Assembly (NCBI GenBank): GCA_017475785.1
Contig: JAFVEX010000051.1
Location: 30,192-94,191, forward strand
Direction of reading: 5' to 3'
Length of the DNA: 64,000 nucleotides
Origin: Eubacterium sp.
GTDB lineage: Bacteria > Bacillota_A > Clostridia > Lachnospirales > Lachnospiraceae
The notes beneath the pieces were generated by a model. The model saw only the letters and a program-made list of their open reading frames with translations, was not told where the DNA came from and made no database searches. The translations under genes and the position numbers were made by a program. Every line of letters starts with the position of its first letter. Positions within the stretch are counted from its first letter, which is position 1. Below are positions 34,839 through 44,534 of the stretch, piece by piece.

Positions 34839-36317
34839 TTATTTCGAAGCTCCGGCGTGTCTGATCCCTGTGTATTTTGCAATCTCATCATCGGTGGTGA
34901 TGAGGTTTTTACAGGACAGATCGTGTACATCCGTCAGACCGGAAATCCTGGCAAACATTTTCAACTCTTCATTGGAAACTGTGAGATAATTTGCAACCCG
35001 CTGAGCGGCCACATCAATCTTCAGCCGTTTACGGAGCTCCGGGTTCTGCGTGGCGATGCCGACCGGACAGTATCCGGTTCCGCAGATCCGGTACTGCTGG
35101 CAGGCTGCGGCAATCAGCGCGCCGCTCGCGACGGCGACCGCATCCGCTCCTATGGCGAGTGCTTTTGCGAAATCTGCGGATACACGCAGACCGCCCGTGA
35201 TCACCAGGGCGATATCCGAATGAACCAAATCGAGGTATTTGCGCGCGCGGGACAGGGCGTAGATGGTCGGAACTGAAGTCGCTTCCCGTAGGAAATAGGG
35301 GCTGGAGCCAGTCGCGCCGCCGCGCCCGTCTATCGTGATAAAGTCTGGTTCTGCATAGACGCACCACGCCAGATCATGCTCGATGTTGCCGGCGGCAATC
35401 TTGATGCCGACAGGGCGTCCTTCTGAGCGCTCACGCAGCATGGACACCATCTCTTTTAAATCATCCTTTATCTCGATTTCCGGGAATTTGCTGGGACTCT
35501 GTACATCCTCGCCGAGCGGTTTGTTCCGGACGGCCGCGATTTCCGGCGTTACCTTGCTTCCAGGAAGGTGTCCACCCATTCCGGGTTTTGTCCCCTGACC
35601 GATTTTAATCTCGATCGCATCTGAAGCGCGCAGATTTTCATCCGTGACGCTGTATTTGTTGGGAATATACTCAAAAATGTATTTATAGGCAGAGGCCTTT
35701 TCTTCGGGAAGAATTCCGCCTTCACCGCTGCACATGGCCGTTCCGGCCATTGCGGAACCCTTCGCGAGCGCGATCTTGATCTCTCTGGACAGGGCACCGA
35801 AGGACATATGGGAAATATAGACCGGGCTCTCGAGCACCATCGGTTTTATTGCGTGCTTTCCGATAATTGTCTGTGTGCTGACCGGATCGCCGTCGTTCAG
35901 CGGCGCAGGGTCAAGCTGCGCCCCGAGCAGAAGAATATCCTCCCACTTCGGAAGCGGGAGCAGCGTGCCCATCGCGGCGTGAAGCGATTCGCCGGATACG
36001 GCCATCTCATGGATTTCTTTCATATAGCGCGCGTCCGGGTCCTCACGGACGAGATTCGCATCATAGGTCGGCGCAGGTGCCGGCTGATAGGCAGGTACAA
36101 GTTCTTCTGCTGCTGGAAGTGCTTCGCCTGCCGCAGCTTCCGAAGGACCGTCAGCTTGCTCCGGTGCAGCGGGTTCGGCAGTTACGGCATCTTCCTCCAA
36201 TGGCCGGAATCTGGACGGCGGCTGTTGGCAGACAGGACATTTCTCGAGCGTGGTAAAAGGTTTTCCCTCCTTCTCTTCATCAAAAACATATCCGCAAACG
36301 CTGCATACATACTTCAT
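34839..36317 (-). CDS. rubredoxin-domain glutamate-synthase-like FMN protein
   Basis: 492 residues. Residues 1-45 are a rubredoxin-like domain (YVCSVCGYVFDEEKEG, CPVCQQPPSRF). A Pro/Ala/Glu-rich linker of about 45 residues follows. The rest is the FMN-binding glutamate synthase domain: YISHMSFGALSREIKIALAK, GEGGILPEE, KIGQGTKPGMGGHLPG, GRGGATGSSP and LVITGGLRVSADFAKALAIGADAVAVAS. Cysteines in CQQYRICGTGYCPVG match the iron-sulfur cluster of GltB. The glutaminase domain is absent, as in archaeal-type GltB. The electron donor and true substrate are unknown; no small subunit is adjacent. Confidence 0.87.
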   Translation of the reverse strand: MKYVCSVCGYVFDEEKEGKPFTTLEKCPVCQQPPSRFRPLEEDAVTAEPAAPEQADGPSEAAAGEALPAAEELVPAYQPAPAPTYDANLVREDPDARYMKEIHEMAVSGESLHAAMGTLLPLPKWEDILLLGAQLDPAPLNDGDPVSTQTIIGKHAIKPMVLESPVYISHMSFGALSREIKIALAKGSAMAGTAMCSGEGGILPEEKASAYKYIFEYIPNKYSVTDENLRASDAIEIKIGQGTKPGMGGHLPGSKVTPEIAAVRNKPLGEDVQSPSKFPEIEIKDDLKEMVSMLRERSEGRPVGIKIAAGNIEHDLAWCVYAEPDFITIDGRGGATGSSPYFLREATSVPTIYALSRARKYLDLVHSDIALVITGGLRVSADFAKALAIGADAVAVASGALIAAACQQYRICGTGYCPVGIATQNPELRKRLKIDVAAQRVANYLTVSNEELKMFARISGLTDVHDLSCKNLITTDDEIAKYTGIRHAGASK

Positions 36318-36437
36318 ACAAAATCCTCCTGTAATGAATCTTGAGACGGGATTTTTTGTCGCTTAATCAGGTATGTATTCTAGATTTCAGTATAGCAGAG
36401 TGCGTATGTGTGTGCAAAACTTTATGAACGAAGAATC

Positions 36438-36471
36438 GGGCTGCTGTACAAGCGTTTTTGTACAGCAGCCC
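36438..36471. terminator. perfect 14-bp hairpin
   Basis: GGGCTGCTGTACAA pairs perfectly with TTGTACAGCAGCCC around GCGTTT. It stands 35 bases past the stop of the minus-strand esterase and before the rubredoxin-glutamate synthase gene, so it probably separates the two transcripts. Confidence 0.65.
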
Positions 36472-36505
36472 ATTGTTTTAAGCCGGGATAAGATCATAGA
36501 TGGGT

Positions 36506-38287
36506 TTACAGAAATCTGCTGAAAAACTGCTCCCAGATGCGGAAGCTCATCTCCGGCATGGTCGCATGCGGCATGTAGTCTACCTGCGTAAACCATACAG
36601 GGGCGGTTCCTTCGCGTTCCAGTTTGCGGTCGAGGAAGCGGCCGTTCTGTTCTATCGGGAAGTCGTTCCAGTTCTCCGGAATCATATCTGCCTTGCCGTT
36701 TCGCTTCATCCACATATCTACTGTGAAGCCGGTCTCGTTGTCATGATCCGGGCTGGTCGGGATCAGCCACGCTTCTTCCGTACCCCAGTGCATCCAGACA
36801 GGCAGCTGCAGATCGTTGAAGCGGTTCAGATCCGGCAGTTCTGTCATGGTTTTTGAAGATCCGCCGAAGAACACGCCGGAGCACGGCGCGATCGCTTTCA
36901 GGCGGTCTGTCATGCCAAGGCCGAGCATCTGTGTCATGAGTGAGCCCCAGGAGTGACCGGTTGCAAATACGTGGTCAGGATCGACCGGGTGCTCCGCAAT
37001 CGTCCTGTCGAGCATCTGGCGGAAGAAGGAGAGCTCGTCCGGGCGGTCGTCTTCCTGAAAGATGTTCCATGCCGGGAAGAGCGCGTACTCCGGCATAAGT
37101 CCCTGCTCGGGCATGTTGACGTGGGCGTAAAGCGCGGTCGGGAATACGACGATGAAACCGTACTGATCCGCAACCTTTGTCCAGCCGCTGTTGCCGATGT
37201 AGATTTCGCCGCTGCAGGTGTAACCGTGCATGGCCAGTACGAGCGGAACCTTTTTTGCGGGATTGTCTGACACTGCGATTCTGACGGAATCCGGCACATA
37301 TACGTACCACTCGCGCTTCCAGCCGTCGATCGTTTCATAGTGATATTCCATGTGCAGATCGCGGACCGGATCCTGCGTGACGCGGAGCTCGCCGCCCGGG
37401 CTGCTCATCCAGCGGCGCTGGCGGTACAGGAAATCGCTCCAGATCCGCTGCGAGAGACGCGCCGCGAGATCCCCGGCAGCACCCGGAATGCAGCTCGCGC
37501 AGACGCGGTATGCCTCTTTTTCCTGATTGAGCGGATATTCTGTTGCCAGTGTTCTTCTGTATTCTGTACAGTCCGGATCGATCTGATAAGCCTGCCCGTC
37601 CGTTCCGCAGGCTTTTTTCCAGTAAGCAAGCGCAGTGTTTTCTCCTGCCAGACCGCAGTCCGGGTCATCAATGATCCATGCCGGAACAGGGATGTCACCC
37701 TTGCGGATATTCTTTCTGTGGTCAGGATCCTCATAGCCATCCAGCATCGTGCAGTAATCCTGCGCCGCTGCCTCAAGGTATGCCGGACTGACCGCGGAGC
37801 CGCCGACTGTCGCGATACCGGCGTAGAAAGCCGGGTTTGCCGCGACAGCCATATTTGCCAGGACGCCGCCTTCTTTCAGCCCCATGACATATACCTTGGA
37901 CTCGTGGACACAGTAGTAAAAACGCTCACATGCTTTTAACGCTGCTGCATTGATGTATTCCACATCGCCGCCGGCGATTCCGTATTTCTCATCTGTATTC
38001 CAGACTCCGTTCTCCGGCTCCAGGAAGAACACCAGAAGCTTTTCTTTGTGAATTTCCTGATCCGCGATTCTTCTCCACTCAGTCGTTTCAAACAGCGCAT
38101 CCGCGTTTACGCCGTCCGGCCCGATCACGATGACAGCCGCTGTGGACTCACGCACATCCTGCGGGGCATAAGCCAGCATACGCCGTGTTCTGGTTCCGAC
38201 CTGTACCGGAATTTCAAATGTACCGTGAAAATGCGGGATATAAGGGCTGGCCGGGTCGACCTTCTCAAGTTCATAATTTGTATACAT
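36506..38287 (-). CDS. PHB-depolymerase/CE1-like esterase, double-domain, form 2
   Basis: 593 residues, a paralogue of the esterase at 32.8 kb. The C-terminal half has VLAMHGYTCSGEIYIGNSGWTKVAD, GHSWGSLMTQMLGLG (nucleophile Ser446) and a late His in YMPHATMPEMSF. The N-terminal half has the same fold pattern, with VMGLKEGGVLANMA at the nucleophile elbow, so it lacks serine. Start 38287 has AAAGGATAAG. There is no signal peptide. It follows a GPH symporter gene by 23 bases in the same operon, so it likely processes a sugar ester imported by that symporter. Confidence 0.82.
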   Translation of the reverse strand: MYTNYELEKVDPASPYIPHFHGTFEIPVQVGTRTRRMLAYAPQDVRESTAAVIVIGPDGVNADALFETTEWRRIADQEIHKEKLLVFFLEPENGVWNTDEKYGIAGGDVEYINAAALKACERFYYCVHESKVYVMGLKEGGVLANMAVAANPAFYAGIATVGGSAVSPAYLEAAAQDYCTMLDGYEDPDHRKNIRKGDIPVPAWIIDDPDCGLAGENTALAYWKKACGTDGQAYQIDPDCTEYRRTLATEYPLNQEKEAYRVCASCIPGAAGDLAARLSQRIWSDFLYRQRRWMSSPGGELRVTQDPVRDLHMEYHYETIDGWKREWYVYVPDSVRIAVSDNPAKKVPLVLAMHGYTCSGEIYIGNSGWTKVADQYGFIVVFPTALYAHVNMPEQGLMPEYALFPAWNIFQEDDRPDELSFFRQMLDRTIAEHPVDPDHVFATGHSWGSLMTQMLGLGMTDRLKAIAPCSGVFFGGSSKTMTELPDLNRFNDLQLPVWMHWGTEEAWLIPTSPDHDNETGFTVDMWMKRNGKADMIPENWNDFPIEQNGRFLDRKLEREGTAPVWFTQVDYMPHATMPEMSFRIWEQFFSRFL

Positions 38288-38310
38288 GGCTTATCCTTTC
38301 TTAATTCTGC

Positions 38311-39696
38311 TCAGGCCTTTGCCTTCTCTCTCTGATCCAGCTCAGTAATAATCGTATCATACTGTTTATCCAGATGGTAGATGATCATCAGCACCGCAAC
38401 CAGTGCCCATGCAAGGACAGAACCCCAGATGTACAGGTTCTTCACCATAGAGACCGCAGACGCAATTTCAACTTCCTTGCCGGTGAATCCGGACGCTTCC
38501 ATCAGATGTCCGATTGCCCATGCAGTGAGGCCGCCGCCGAGCTTCTGGCCGACCGTGAAAGCAGAGAATACCAGCGCGTGGACGCGCAGTCCGGTTTTCC
38601 AGTGACCGTATTCGATGACATCTGCCAGCATGGTGAAGATGCAGCCGTAGAACGGTGCCTCGCCAAAGCCTCTCATGATTGCAGCTGCGATCAGCATCGG
38701 ATAGCTTGTCGGAGCGATCAGTACGAGTCCCATGGATGCGACGCAGAGAATAGCGCCGAAGAGAACCAGGTTTCTCTTGCCGAATTTTTTGATGAACGGA
38801 GCCAGAATAATGACGCCGATGATCCACGGAATTTTTTCTGCTGTCTGCAGGAGTCCCATGCCTTCCGGGTTGCCGAGCAGATACTGCGCGTAGTAGGTTG
38901 TGCAGGTTCCGTTTACATTCTGATACAGAGAAACGGAGATCATGGTCAGTGTCAGGATAATGAAATATTTATTTGCGAAAAGTGCCTTCAGACGCTGTGC
39001 GAACGGAAGTCCCTCCGTCTCTTTTGCAGCTGCCGGATGGAAGCGCTCTTTGCATCCGAAGAATGTCCACAGGAGCATTGCGATCGCGATGACGCCGTAG
39101 ATTGTTGTGACGATGATCCATGCTTTTCTGTCGCCGCCCATCAGACGGATGAACGGAAGGGTCAGTGCCGTGATGATCAGGTTACCGATCGGAGACATGG
39201 ACATGCGGAACAGGTTCAGCTTTGCCAGATCCTGATCGTCGTTTGTCATGGTCGGTGCCAGTGAAGAGTACGGCAGATTCAGTGCTGTGTAGCAGACGGT
39301 AGTGCAGAGGTTATAGGTGATAAAGATGTAAGCCGCCTGCACAGCTGTCGAAGAATTTCCGGGGACACATACCAGCAGAATTGCACTGACTGCATACGGG
39401 ATGGCCATCCAGAGGACCCAGCATCTGTATTTGCCGAGCTTTGAGTTCACTTTATCCGTAATCTGTGCCATCATCAGATCCGAGATGCCGTCGAACACAC
39501 GGGATGCCAGCAGAATGGTTCCGACTAGTGCGGCGGAGACACCTGCGACGTTTGTGTAGAAATAGACAAGCAGGCTCGATGTGATTGCAAATACGACATT
39601 GCAGGCCACATCGCCCATGCCATACGCGATTTTTTCAATTAATGTGGTTTTGTAAACAGTGCGGGCCGGTGCGCCGCCGTTGTTTGTGTTTGCCAT
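38311..39696 (-). CDS. GPH-family sugar:cation symporter
   Basis: 461 residues with about 12 membrane segments; the start at 39696 follows GAGGAGGGAATT. IAYGMGDVACNVVF, SRVFDGISDLMMAQITDKVNSKLGKYRCW and YNLCTTVCYTALNLPYSSLAP are signature segments of glycoside-pentoside-hexuronide (MelB/XynB-type) transporters. It imports a glycoside or oligosaccharide with sodium or protons. It is operonic with esterase form 2 and divergent from the AraC-GH39 regulator gene, which probably controls it. Confidence 0.92.
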   Translation of the reverse strand: MANTNNGGAPARTVYKTTLIEKIAYGMGDVACNVVFAITSSLLVYFYTNVAGVSAALVGTILLASRVFDGISDLMMAQITDKVNSKLGKYRCWVLWMAIPYAVSAILLVCVPGNSSTAVQAAYIFITYNLCTTVCYTALNLPYSSLAPTMTNDDQDLAKLNLFRMSMSPIGNLIITALTLPFIRLMGGDRKAWIIVTTIYGVIAIAMLLWTFFGCKERFHPAAAKETEGLPFAQRLKALFANKYFIILTLTMISVSLYQNVNGTCTTYYAQYLLGNPEGMGLLQTAEKIPWIIGVIILAPFIKKFGKRNLVLFGAILCVASMGLVLIAPTSYPMLIAAAIMRGFGEAPFYGCIFTMLADVIEYGHWKTGLRVHALVFSAFTVGQKLGGGLTAWAIGHLMEASGFTGKEVEIASAVSMVKNLYIWGSVLAWALVAVLMIIYHLDKQYDTIITELDQREKAKA

Positions 39697-39979
39697 AATT
39701 CCCTCCTCAGATTGTGTGAATATGTCCGGCTTCGTTTTGTTGATACATTTATCATAGAAGATCCGGCTCATCTTCGGTACGTGCCGGGATTACTTGTTTA
39801 TGCCACATTTTTTCTGATTTCTGACGAAATAGCACCGGTAAAAACAGGACAGATGACAAAAAACCGGTATACGGAGGAAAAACCGGAGATAGTTTGCGAA
39901 AAAGATTGCTTCTAAACTATAATATATTCCAATCATATATACCAGAGCCGGATGTAAGCAGAGAAACGGAAGGATGATC

Positions 39980-42409
39980 ATGAACAAAAAAGAAAAAAAC
40001 GGGCAGGTTGTATTTCAGGTGATGCAGCGGCAGGAGACAACCTTCTGTTTTGATCAGTCGCTTCATATTTTTTACGGACTTGCGGGGACAGCGGAGGTTT
40101 TCATTGAGGATCAGGGATATGAACTCTGCCCAGGCGGGATTCTTGCGGTTGGCCCTCATATGCTTTACAGGGTCTGCTGCATCGATGCATCCCTGATCAG
40201 GCTGGAAATTCCGCCTGAGGCACAGCGCCTTGCTGGCGGTGAGAATGCCGGCGGATATGCCTGTTATGTCAGGGACGAAGAGGGAATTCAGCCGGAATTC
40301 CGGCATGTGCGCGAGCTGTATGCGACGCTGTTTTATGAGTATCTCCAAAATCATCACAGTGTTTCCTGGGCCGGAGACGGTTCCCTGATGCAGCTTCTGC
40401 AGTATATCAGGGAGCGGTTTGGGGCAAAGCTGGATCTGCGGTCGGCGGGAAAATTCTCTGATGAAAAAACGGCTTCCTTTATTCAATATATTGAGGAACA
40501 CTGGGATGAGGAAGTCACCCTTTCCTCTCTGGCACGGGAAATGCATTTTTCTGTCAGCTATCTCTCGCGTTATTTTGTGAAGGCGACCGGAATGAATTTC
40601 AAAGACTATCTGAGAAAGGTGCGGATGATTCACGCGCGGCGAATGCTCGTACAGGGCAGTGCTTCGGTCACGCAGATTGCACTTGACTGCGGTTTCCGGA
40701 ATCCAAGTGTTTTTATCGAAGCGTTTAAACAGGAATATCAGAAGACGCCCGGACAGTTCCGTCAGTGTCAGACGGATGCGGGAAAACTGCAGGCGGGAAT
40801 TCTGACAATGCGGGATCAGCGGAGCGATCTTTCAGTTTTGCTGGTACATATGCCGGAAAAAAAGCAGGCGGAAATCACCCGGCGAAATGAGAGGATTACA
40901 ACAGACTGCAGCCGGGTGAAAGATGTGCGCAGGCAGACGCGGATCCTGAATATCGGATATGCGAAGGACGGCCTTCTGGAACCGGTACAGCAGCAGATTA
41001 GAAGAGCTCAGGCGGAGATCGGATTTACCTGGTTCCGGTGCCACGGTTTATTTGATAAAGACATGTATCTTTACAGCGAAGATGAGGAAGGCGGCCCTGT
41101 CTTCTCCTTTGCGTATCTGGACATGCTGCTCGATTTTGTGACAGGACTCGGCCTGAAGCCGTTTCTGGAATTTGGCTTTATGCCGCCGGAACTCGCGAAG
41201 GAGCAGACGCGGATTTTCGACAGACCGTCTGTCATCTCCGGCTGTGCCGATCTGGAAAAATGGAAGCTGCTGGTCCGGGCCGTGCTGACACACTTTGCGG
41301 AACGATACGGGACAGCGGCGCTCTGTACCTGGCGGTTTGCGACCATCAGCCTCAGTTATGTGCGGATCGGCTGCCTTACGCTGGATGATTTTGCGGAATT
41401 GTATGAGACGACCTGGCATACTGTAAAGGAATTTGACCGGGAACTTTCCTTTGGCGGAGCCGGGTATTTTCCAGATCTGACAGAAAATGAAAAGATCGGA
41501 ACACCCTGGTTTCTGCAGTTTGCGACGGAACATGGCTGTCCGCCTGATTTTCACTCGATGCAGTGGTATCCCTGCGTGCGGACGGACGACACACTGTTTA
41601 TGGAATATACCCTGAGTCAGCGGTCTGCGCCGGCACTGCTGTCGACAGATCCTGATTATCTGAAAAAGAAGCTTGACGAACTGGACCTGCTGTTTGAAAA
41701 ATATCATCTGGAAGACCGCGAACTGTTTCTGGAGGAGTGCAATTCGACGCTCTGGCAGCGCGACCTCTCAGGCGACACCTGCTACAAGGCGGTGTGGCTG
41801 GCAAAAAACATGCTGCTTTCCGCAGGGCGGGCAGCATTTGGGTACTGGCTGCTGACGGATCTGATGGAAGAGCGCGCCCACATACAGTCTGTCTTTCACG
41901 GCGGCTACGGGCTGTTTACCTATGATGGCATTCCAAAGGCGGGTTACACAGCAATGCGGATGATTGCAGCGCTGGGAGAGCAGGTAATAGATGAAGGCGA
42001 TGGCTGGATTCTGACCGGGGCCGGAGCAGCATTTGTTCTGCTTGTCTACAACTACACACATTATACGGATCTTAACTGTTACCGCTATAAGCAGCTGGAG
42101 GTTCCCGGTGAGGCCTACAGTGTATTTCTCCCTGGAGAGAAGGTTGAATTGCAGTTTCATCTGGGAGCGCTTTCAGGAGATACATACAGGATCACGCGGC
42201 GGAAGCTGAACCGGGCGCACGGATCATCTTTTGACCGCTGGCTGGAGCTTCAGACGCCGGAATGCCCGGATCAGCAGACAGTCCGTTACCTGACAGAACA
42301 GGCGGAACCGGCAGTACACATGGAGACCGTATCCTGTACCGGGCAGCTGACACTGGAGGTCTCCTGTATGCCGCTGGAGATGGAGCTGATCCGGATCGAG
42401 CCAGTATAG
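39980..42409 (+). CDS. AraC regulator fused to GH39-like domain
   Basis: 809 residues. Residues 1-90 are a cupin-like sensor, residues 165-262 an AraC DNA-binding domain (LSSLAREMHFSVSYLSRYFV, VTQIALDCGFRNPSVFIEAF), and residues 330-700 resemble glycoside hydrolase family 39 (xylosidase-like barrel, then a beta domain). The nucleophile region FLEECNST keeps Glu586, but where GH39 has WNEP the sequence reads WRFATISLSY, so the acid/base Glu is missing. It is therefore more likely a sugar-sensing than a hydrolytic domain. Start 39980 has GGAAGG six bases upstream. Divergent from the GPH-esterase operon. Confidence 0.82.
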   Translation: MNKKEKNGQVVFQVMQRQETTFCFDQSLHIFYGLAGTAEVFIEDQGYELCPGGILAVGPHMLYRVCCIDASLIRLEIPPEAQRLAGGENAGGYACYVRDEEGIQPEFRHVRELYATLFYEYLQNHHSVSWAGDGSLMQLLQYIRERFGAKLDLRSAGKFSDEKTASFIQYIEEHWDEEVTLSSLAREMHFSVSYLSRYFVKATGMNFKDYLRKVRMIHARRMLVQGSASVTQIALDCGFRNPSVFIEAFKQEYQKTPGQFRQCQTDAGKLQAGILTMRDQRSDLSVLLVHMPEKKQAEITRRNERITTDCSRVKDVRRQTRILNIGYAKDGLLEPVQQQIRRAQAEIGFTWFRCHGLFDKDMYLYSEDEEGGPVFSFAYLDMLLDFVTGLGLKPFLEFGFMPPELAKEQTRIFDRPSVISGCADLEKWKLLVRAVLTHFAERYGTAALCTWRFATISLSYVRIGCLTLDDFAELYETTWHTVKEFDRELSFGGAGYFPDLTENEKIGTPWFLQFATEHGCPPDFHSMQWYPCVRTDDTLFMEYTLSQRSAPALLSTDPDYLKKKLDELDLLFEKYHLEDRELFLEECNSTLWQRDLSGDTCYKAVWLAKNMLLSAGRAAFGYWLLTDLMEERAHIQSVFHGGYGLFTYDGIPKAGYTAMRMIAALGEQVIDEGDGWILTGAGAAFVLLVYNYTHYTDLNCYRYKQLEVPGEAYSVFLPGEKVELQFHLGALSGDTYRITRRKLNRAHGSSFDRWLELQTPECPDQQTVRYLTEQAEPAVHMETVSCTGQLTLEVSCMPLEMELIRIEPV

Positions 42410-42589
42410 AGGCGCTTTTCTGCCAGTAAAATGATTCATAAGAGCAGATTATTTTAAAAGAAGAACAGGGATTGCTCTGGTAATCTCAGTGTGCGGCAGC
42501 TCGCAATTAACGCGGGCGGCCTTTGCGGAGGAGTGATGAAGAACCGCAAAAGGGGAGAATCAGGAATAAAGGGTTTGAAGAAGTACGAA

Positions 42590-42621
42590 ACAGCGCGCCG
42601 ACAGTGATATCGGCGCGCTGT
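42590..42621. terminator. terminator hairpin between convergent genes
   Basis: ACAGCGCGCCGA at 42590-42601 pairs perfectly with TCGGCGCGCTGT at 42610-42621. It serves the 3' ends of both the AraC-GH39 gene and nudC. The rest of 42410-42655 shows no gene. Confidence 0.7.
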
Positions 42622-42655
42622 CCTGCTATGTAGATACAGTCCCGCGTCAGGACAC

Positions 42656-43585
42656 TTAAACCTCCAGGTGATCCCGGAAATTTTCGCCCCACTTAAAGAG
42701 CGCGACCATCTCATTTGTGATGGAGACGCCATTGTATTTCTTGTGAATCTCATCTCTTGTGAGCCACGCGGCCTCCGCGATCTCATTGGTGTCCTGAATA
42801 TCGATCTCAGTACTGCCCTCGATGTCGCAGAACGCGCCGATGATCAGGTTGTAGCCAAATCCCCATGGCTGAGACTTGTAGTAGCGGATGTTCGTCGCCT
42901 TCAGGCCTGACTCCTCAAAGACCTCGCGGCGCACAGCGTCCTCGACCGTCTCGCCGATCTCGACGAAGCCGGCGATCAGCGCGGTGCCTGCATAACCGTC
43001 TTCCTCCCGGCCGCGGTAGCGGATCATCAGAAGCTTGTCGTCGTGAACCGGCGCGATGATGACGGTCGGAAGAATGCGCGGGAAGACCATGTATCCGCAG
43101 TCTGTACAGCGGACGCAGCGCATCTTCGGGTGAATCGTCATGTGCCCGCCGCAGCGGCCGCAGTGCCGGTTGTCGTGATACCAGGTCGAGAGCTGGAAGG
43201 ATGTCTCTGCTCCGAAGAATACATTTTTCGGAACCGGCCTGATGTCAAAGTTGAACGGCTGAAATTCCATGCCGGTGAAAGAAAAGTCCGGCGCTGCGTC
43301 ACCCATATAGATAAAGGTGTAGTAGCTGGTTCCGCTGATCGTAAAGAGATAGGCCAGACGGCCGCCGAGCACGGATGCCTTCTGGTCAGCTTCCGCATCC
43401 TCCGGATCGAACCAGAAGTCCGAAAACAGTGTGGCATCCGGAAGAATCATGGAGCCATCCTCTGCCGTGTCCATCAGAATCTGACGCTCGACATTCTTAA
43501 AAACAGCGGCAAAGTCGCCCTTCTTTGGAGGGATATTCAGATATTCAGGGGTAAATACTTCATTGTTCTCAAGTTCCTGGATCAT
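42656..43585 (-). CDS. nudC: NADH pyrophosphatase
   Basis: A 309-residue NudC-type Nudix hydrolase. It has an N-terminal domain, a zinc ribbon (CGRCGGHM ... CVRCTDCGYMVFPR) and the Nudix box AGFVEIGETVEDAVRREVFEESG with the catalytic Glu residues. The segment after it is SQPWGFGYNLI, where classical NudC has SQPWPFPxS, a small departure in the NADH-specificity motif. It cleaves NADH to NMNH and AMP, and some members remove NAD caps from RNA. Start 43585 follows AAAGGAAAGAC. Monocistronic. Confidence 0.9.
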   Translation of the reverse strand: MIQELENNEVFTPEYLNIPPKKGDFAAVFKNVERQILMDTAEDGSMILPDATLFSDFWFDPEDAEADQKASVLGGRLAYLFTISGTSYYTFIYMGDAAPDFSFTGMEFQPFNFDIRPVPKNVFFGAETSFQLSTWYHDNRHCGRCGGHMTIHPKMRCVRCTDCGYMVFPRILPTVIIAPVHDDKLLMIRYRGREEDGYAGTALIAGFVEIGETVEDAVRREVFEESGLKATNIRYYKSQPWGFGYNLIIGAFCDIEGSTEIDIQDTNEIAEAAWLTRDEIHKKYNGVSITNEMVALFKWGENFRDHLEV

Positions 43586-43652
43586 ATGTCTTTCCTTTCA
43601 ATAAAAATTTCCTGACGGCCAGATCTTGTGCGCTTTTCTAAGAAAACACTGA

Positions 43653-44096
43653 TTGCTTCAGCGTTTTCCGAAATACTACATGGACTTCATTTCGAATATC
43701 AGATATTATTATATAATTGAACAGGAATGTATGCAAACCTTTTGCCGCGAACAAAAACCAGAATTGTTTTTTGAGGAGAACCTGCGCTATTTCCGGCTGT
43801 TTTCCAACCGCATCGAACGGCTCCGTGATATTTCCACTGCGCTGCGGGACCACACGATCCAGACCAGGGATGTTTACAAGACGCATCTGGACATCCGGCA
43901 GAACAGCATCATGACGATCCTGACAATTGTGACGACGATTTTTATGCCGCTGACCCTGATCGCAGGCTGGTATGGCATGAACTTCCGCTATATGCCGGAG
44001 CTGGAGTACCGGTGGAGCTATCTGGTCGTTATCGTTGTCAGTGTACTGATTGTGGCAGGCAGCATTCTGTTTTTTAAAAAGCGGAAGTGGCTGTGA
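43653..44096 (+). pseudogene. corA: C-terminal remnant of a CorA magnesium transporter
   Basis: 147 residues. TLIAGWYGMNFRYMPEL holds the GMN selectivity motif, flanked by the two C-terminal membrane helices and preceded by the long stalk helix (YFRLFSNRIERLRDISTALR). Roughly the first 160 residues of a normal CorA are missing. An in-frame TGA lies immediately before the first codon and no ribosome site is visible. It is probably non-functional, though a short membrane peptide from the ATG at codon 10 cannot be excluded. Confidence 0.75.
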
Positions 44097-44441
44097 TGGA
44101 GCAAAAAGTCTTTTAAACACCATGTACAATCTACATTAATCAAAACATGCCTCCTCTGGATATTACAATCCGCAGGAGGCGAAGACAAATTACAGGAATT
44201 TGCCGAATGACAAAAAGAGCCTGTAAAAAGACGAGTATGATTCAAAAACAATTCTTGATGAATTGTTCATGTCCCGTCTCCTGCGGAAAAGATATGCAAT
44301 TTCAATCTTGGATTTTGCAGGAGCGGATCCGTCTCCCCGAATCGATACTCGAAATGTGATATGATTATGTAAGATGAGACAGATTCTAGCACAACATAAT
44401 CACGCATGTCAAGAGGTTAAAATAATTTTTGGGTGAGATTG
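44097..44441. other. gene-free stretch with short hairpins
   Basis: I see no convincing gene. Short open frames exist but lack ribosome sites. Small inverted repeats occur, such as CCTCCT...AGGAGG near 44152-44180 and AACAATTC...GAATTGTT near 44249-44269. It may include decayed coding sequence. Confidence 0.4.
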
Positions 44442-44470
44442 TTGAAAATGCAAATTGTGTGAGATACAAT
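44442..44470 (+). promoter_or_regulatory. sigma-A promoter of the EamA gene
   Basis: TTGAAA at 44442-44447, a 17-base spacer and TACAAT at 44465-44470, 64 bases before the start codon. Confidence 0.65.
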
Positions 44471-44534
44471 GAAACCAGTATTTCCTTAGGTCAATACTCC
44501 CGAAATTTAATCTACACAGGAGACTCACATAAAA

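Noticed and set aside
44147..44359. 70-residue basic ORF between corA remnant and EamA gene
   Set aside because: No ribosome site, odd composition and no family resemblance; other frames in the same stretch look equally good.
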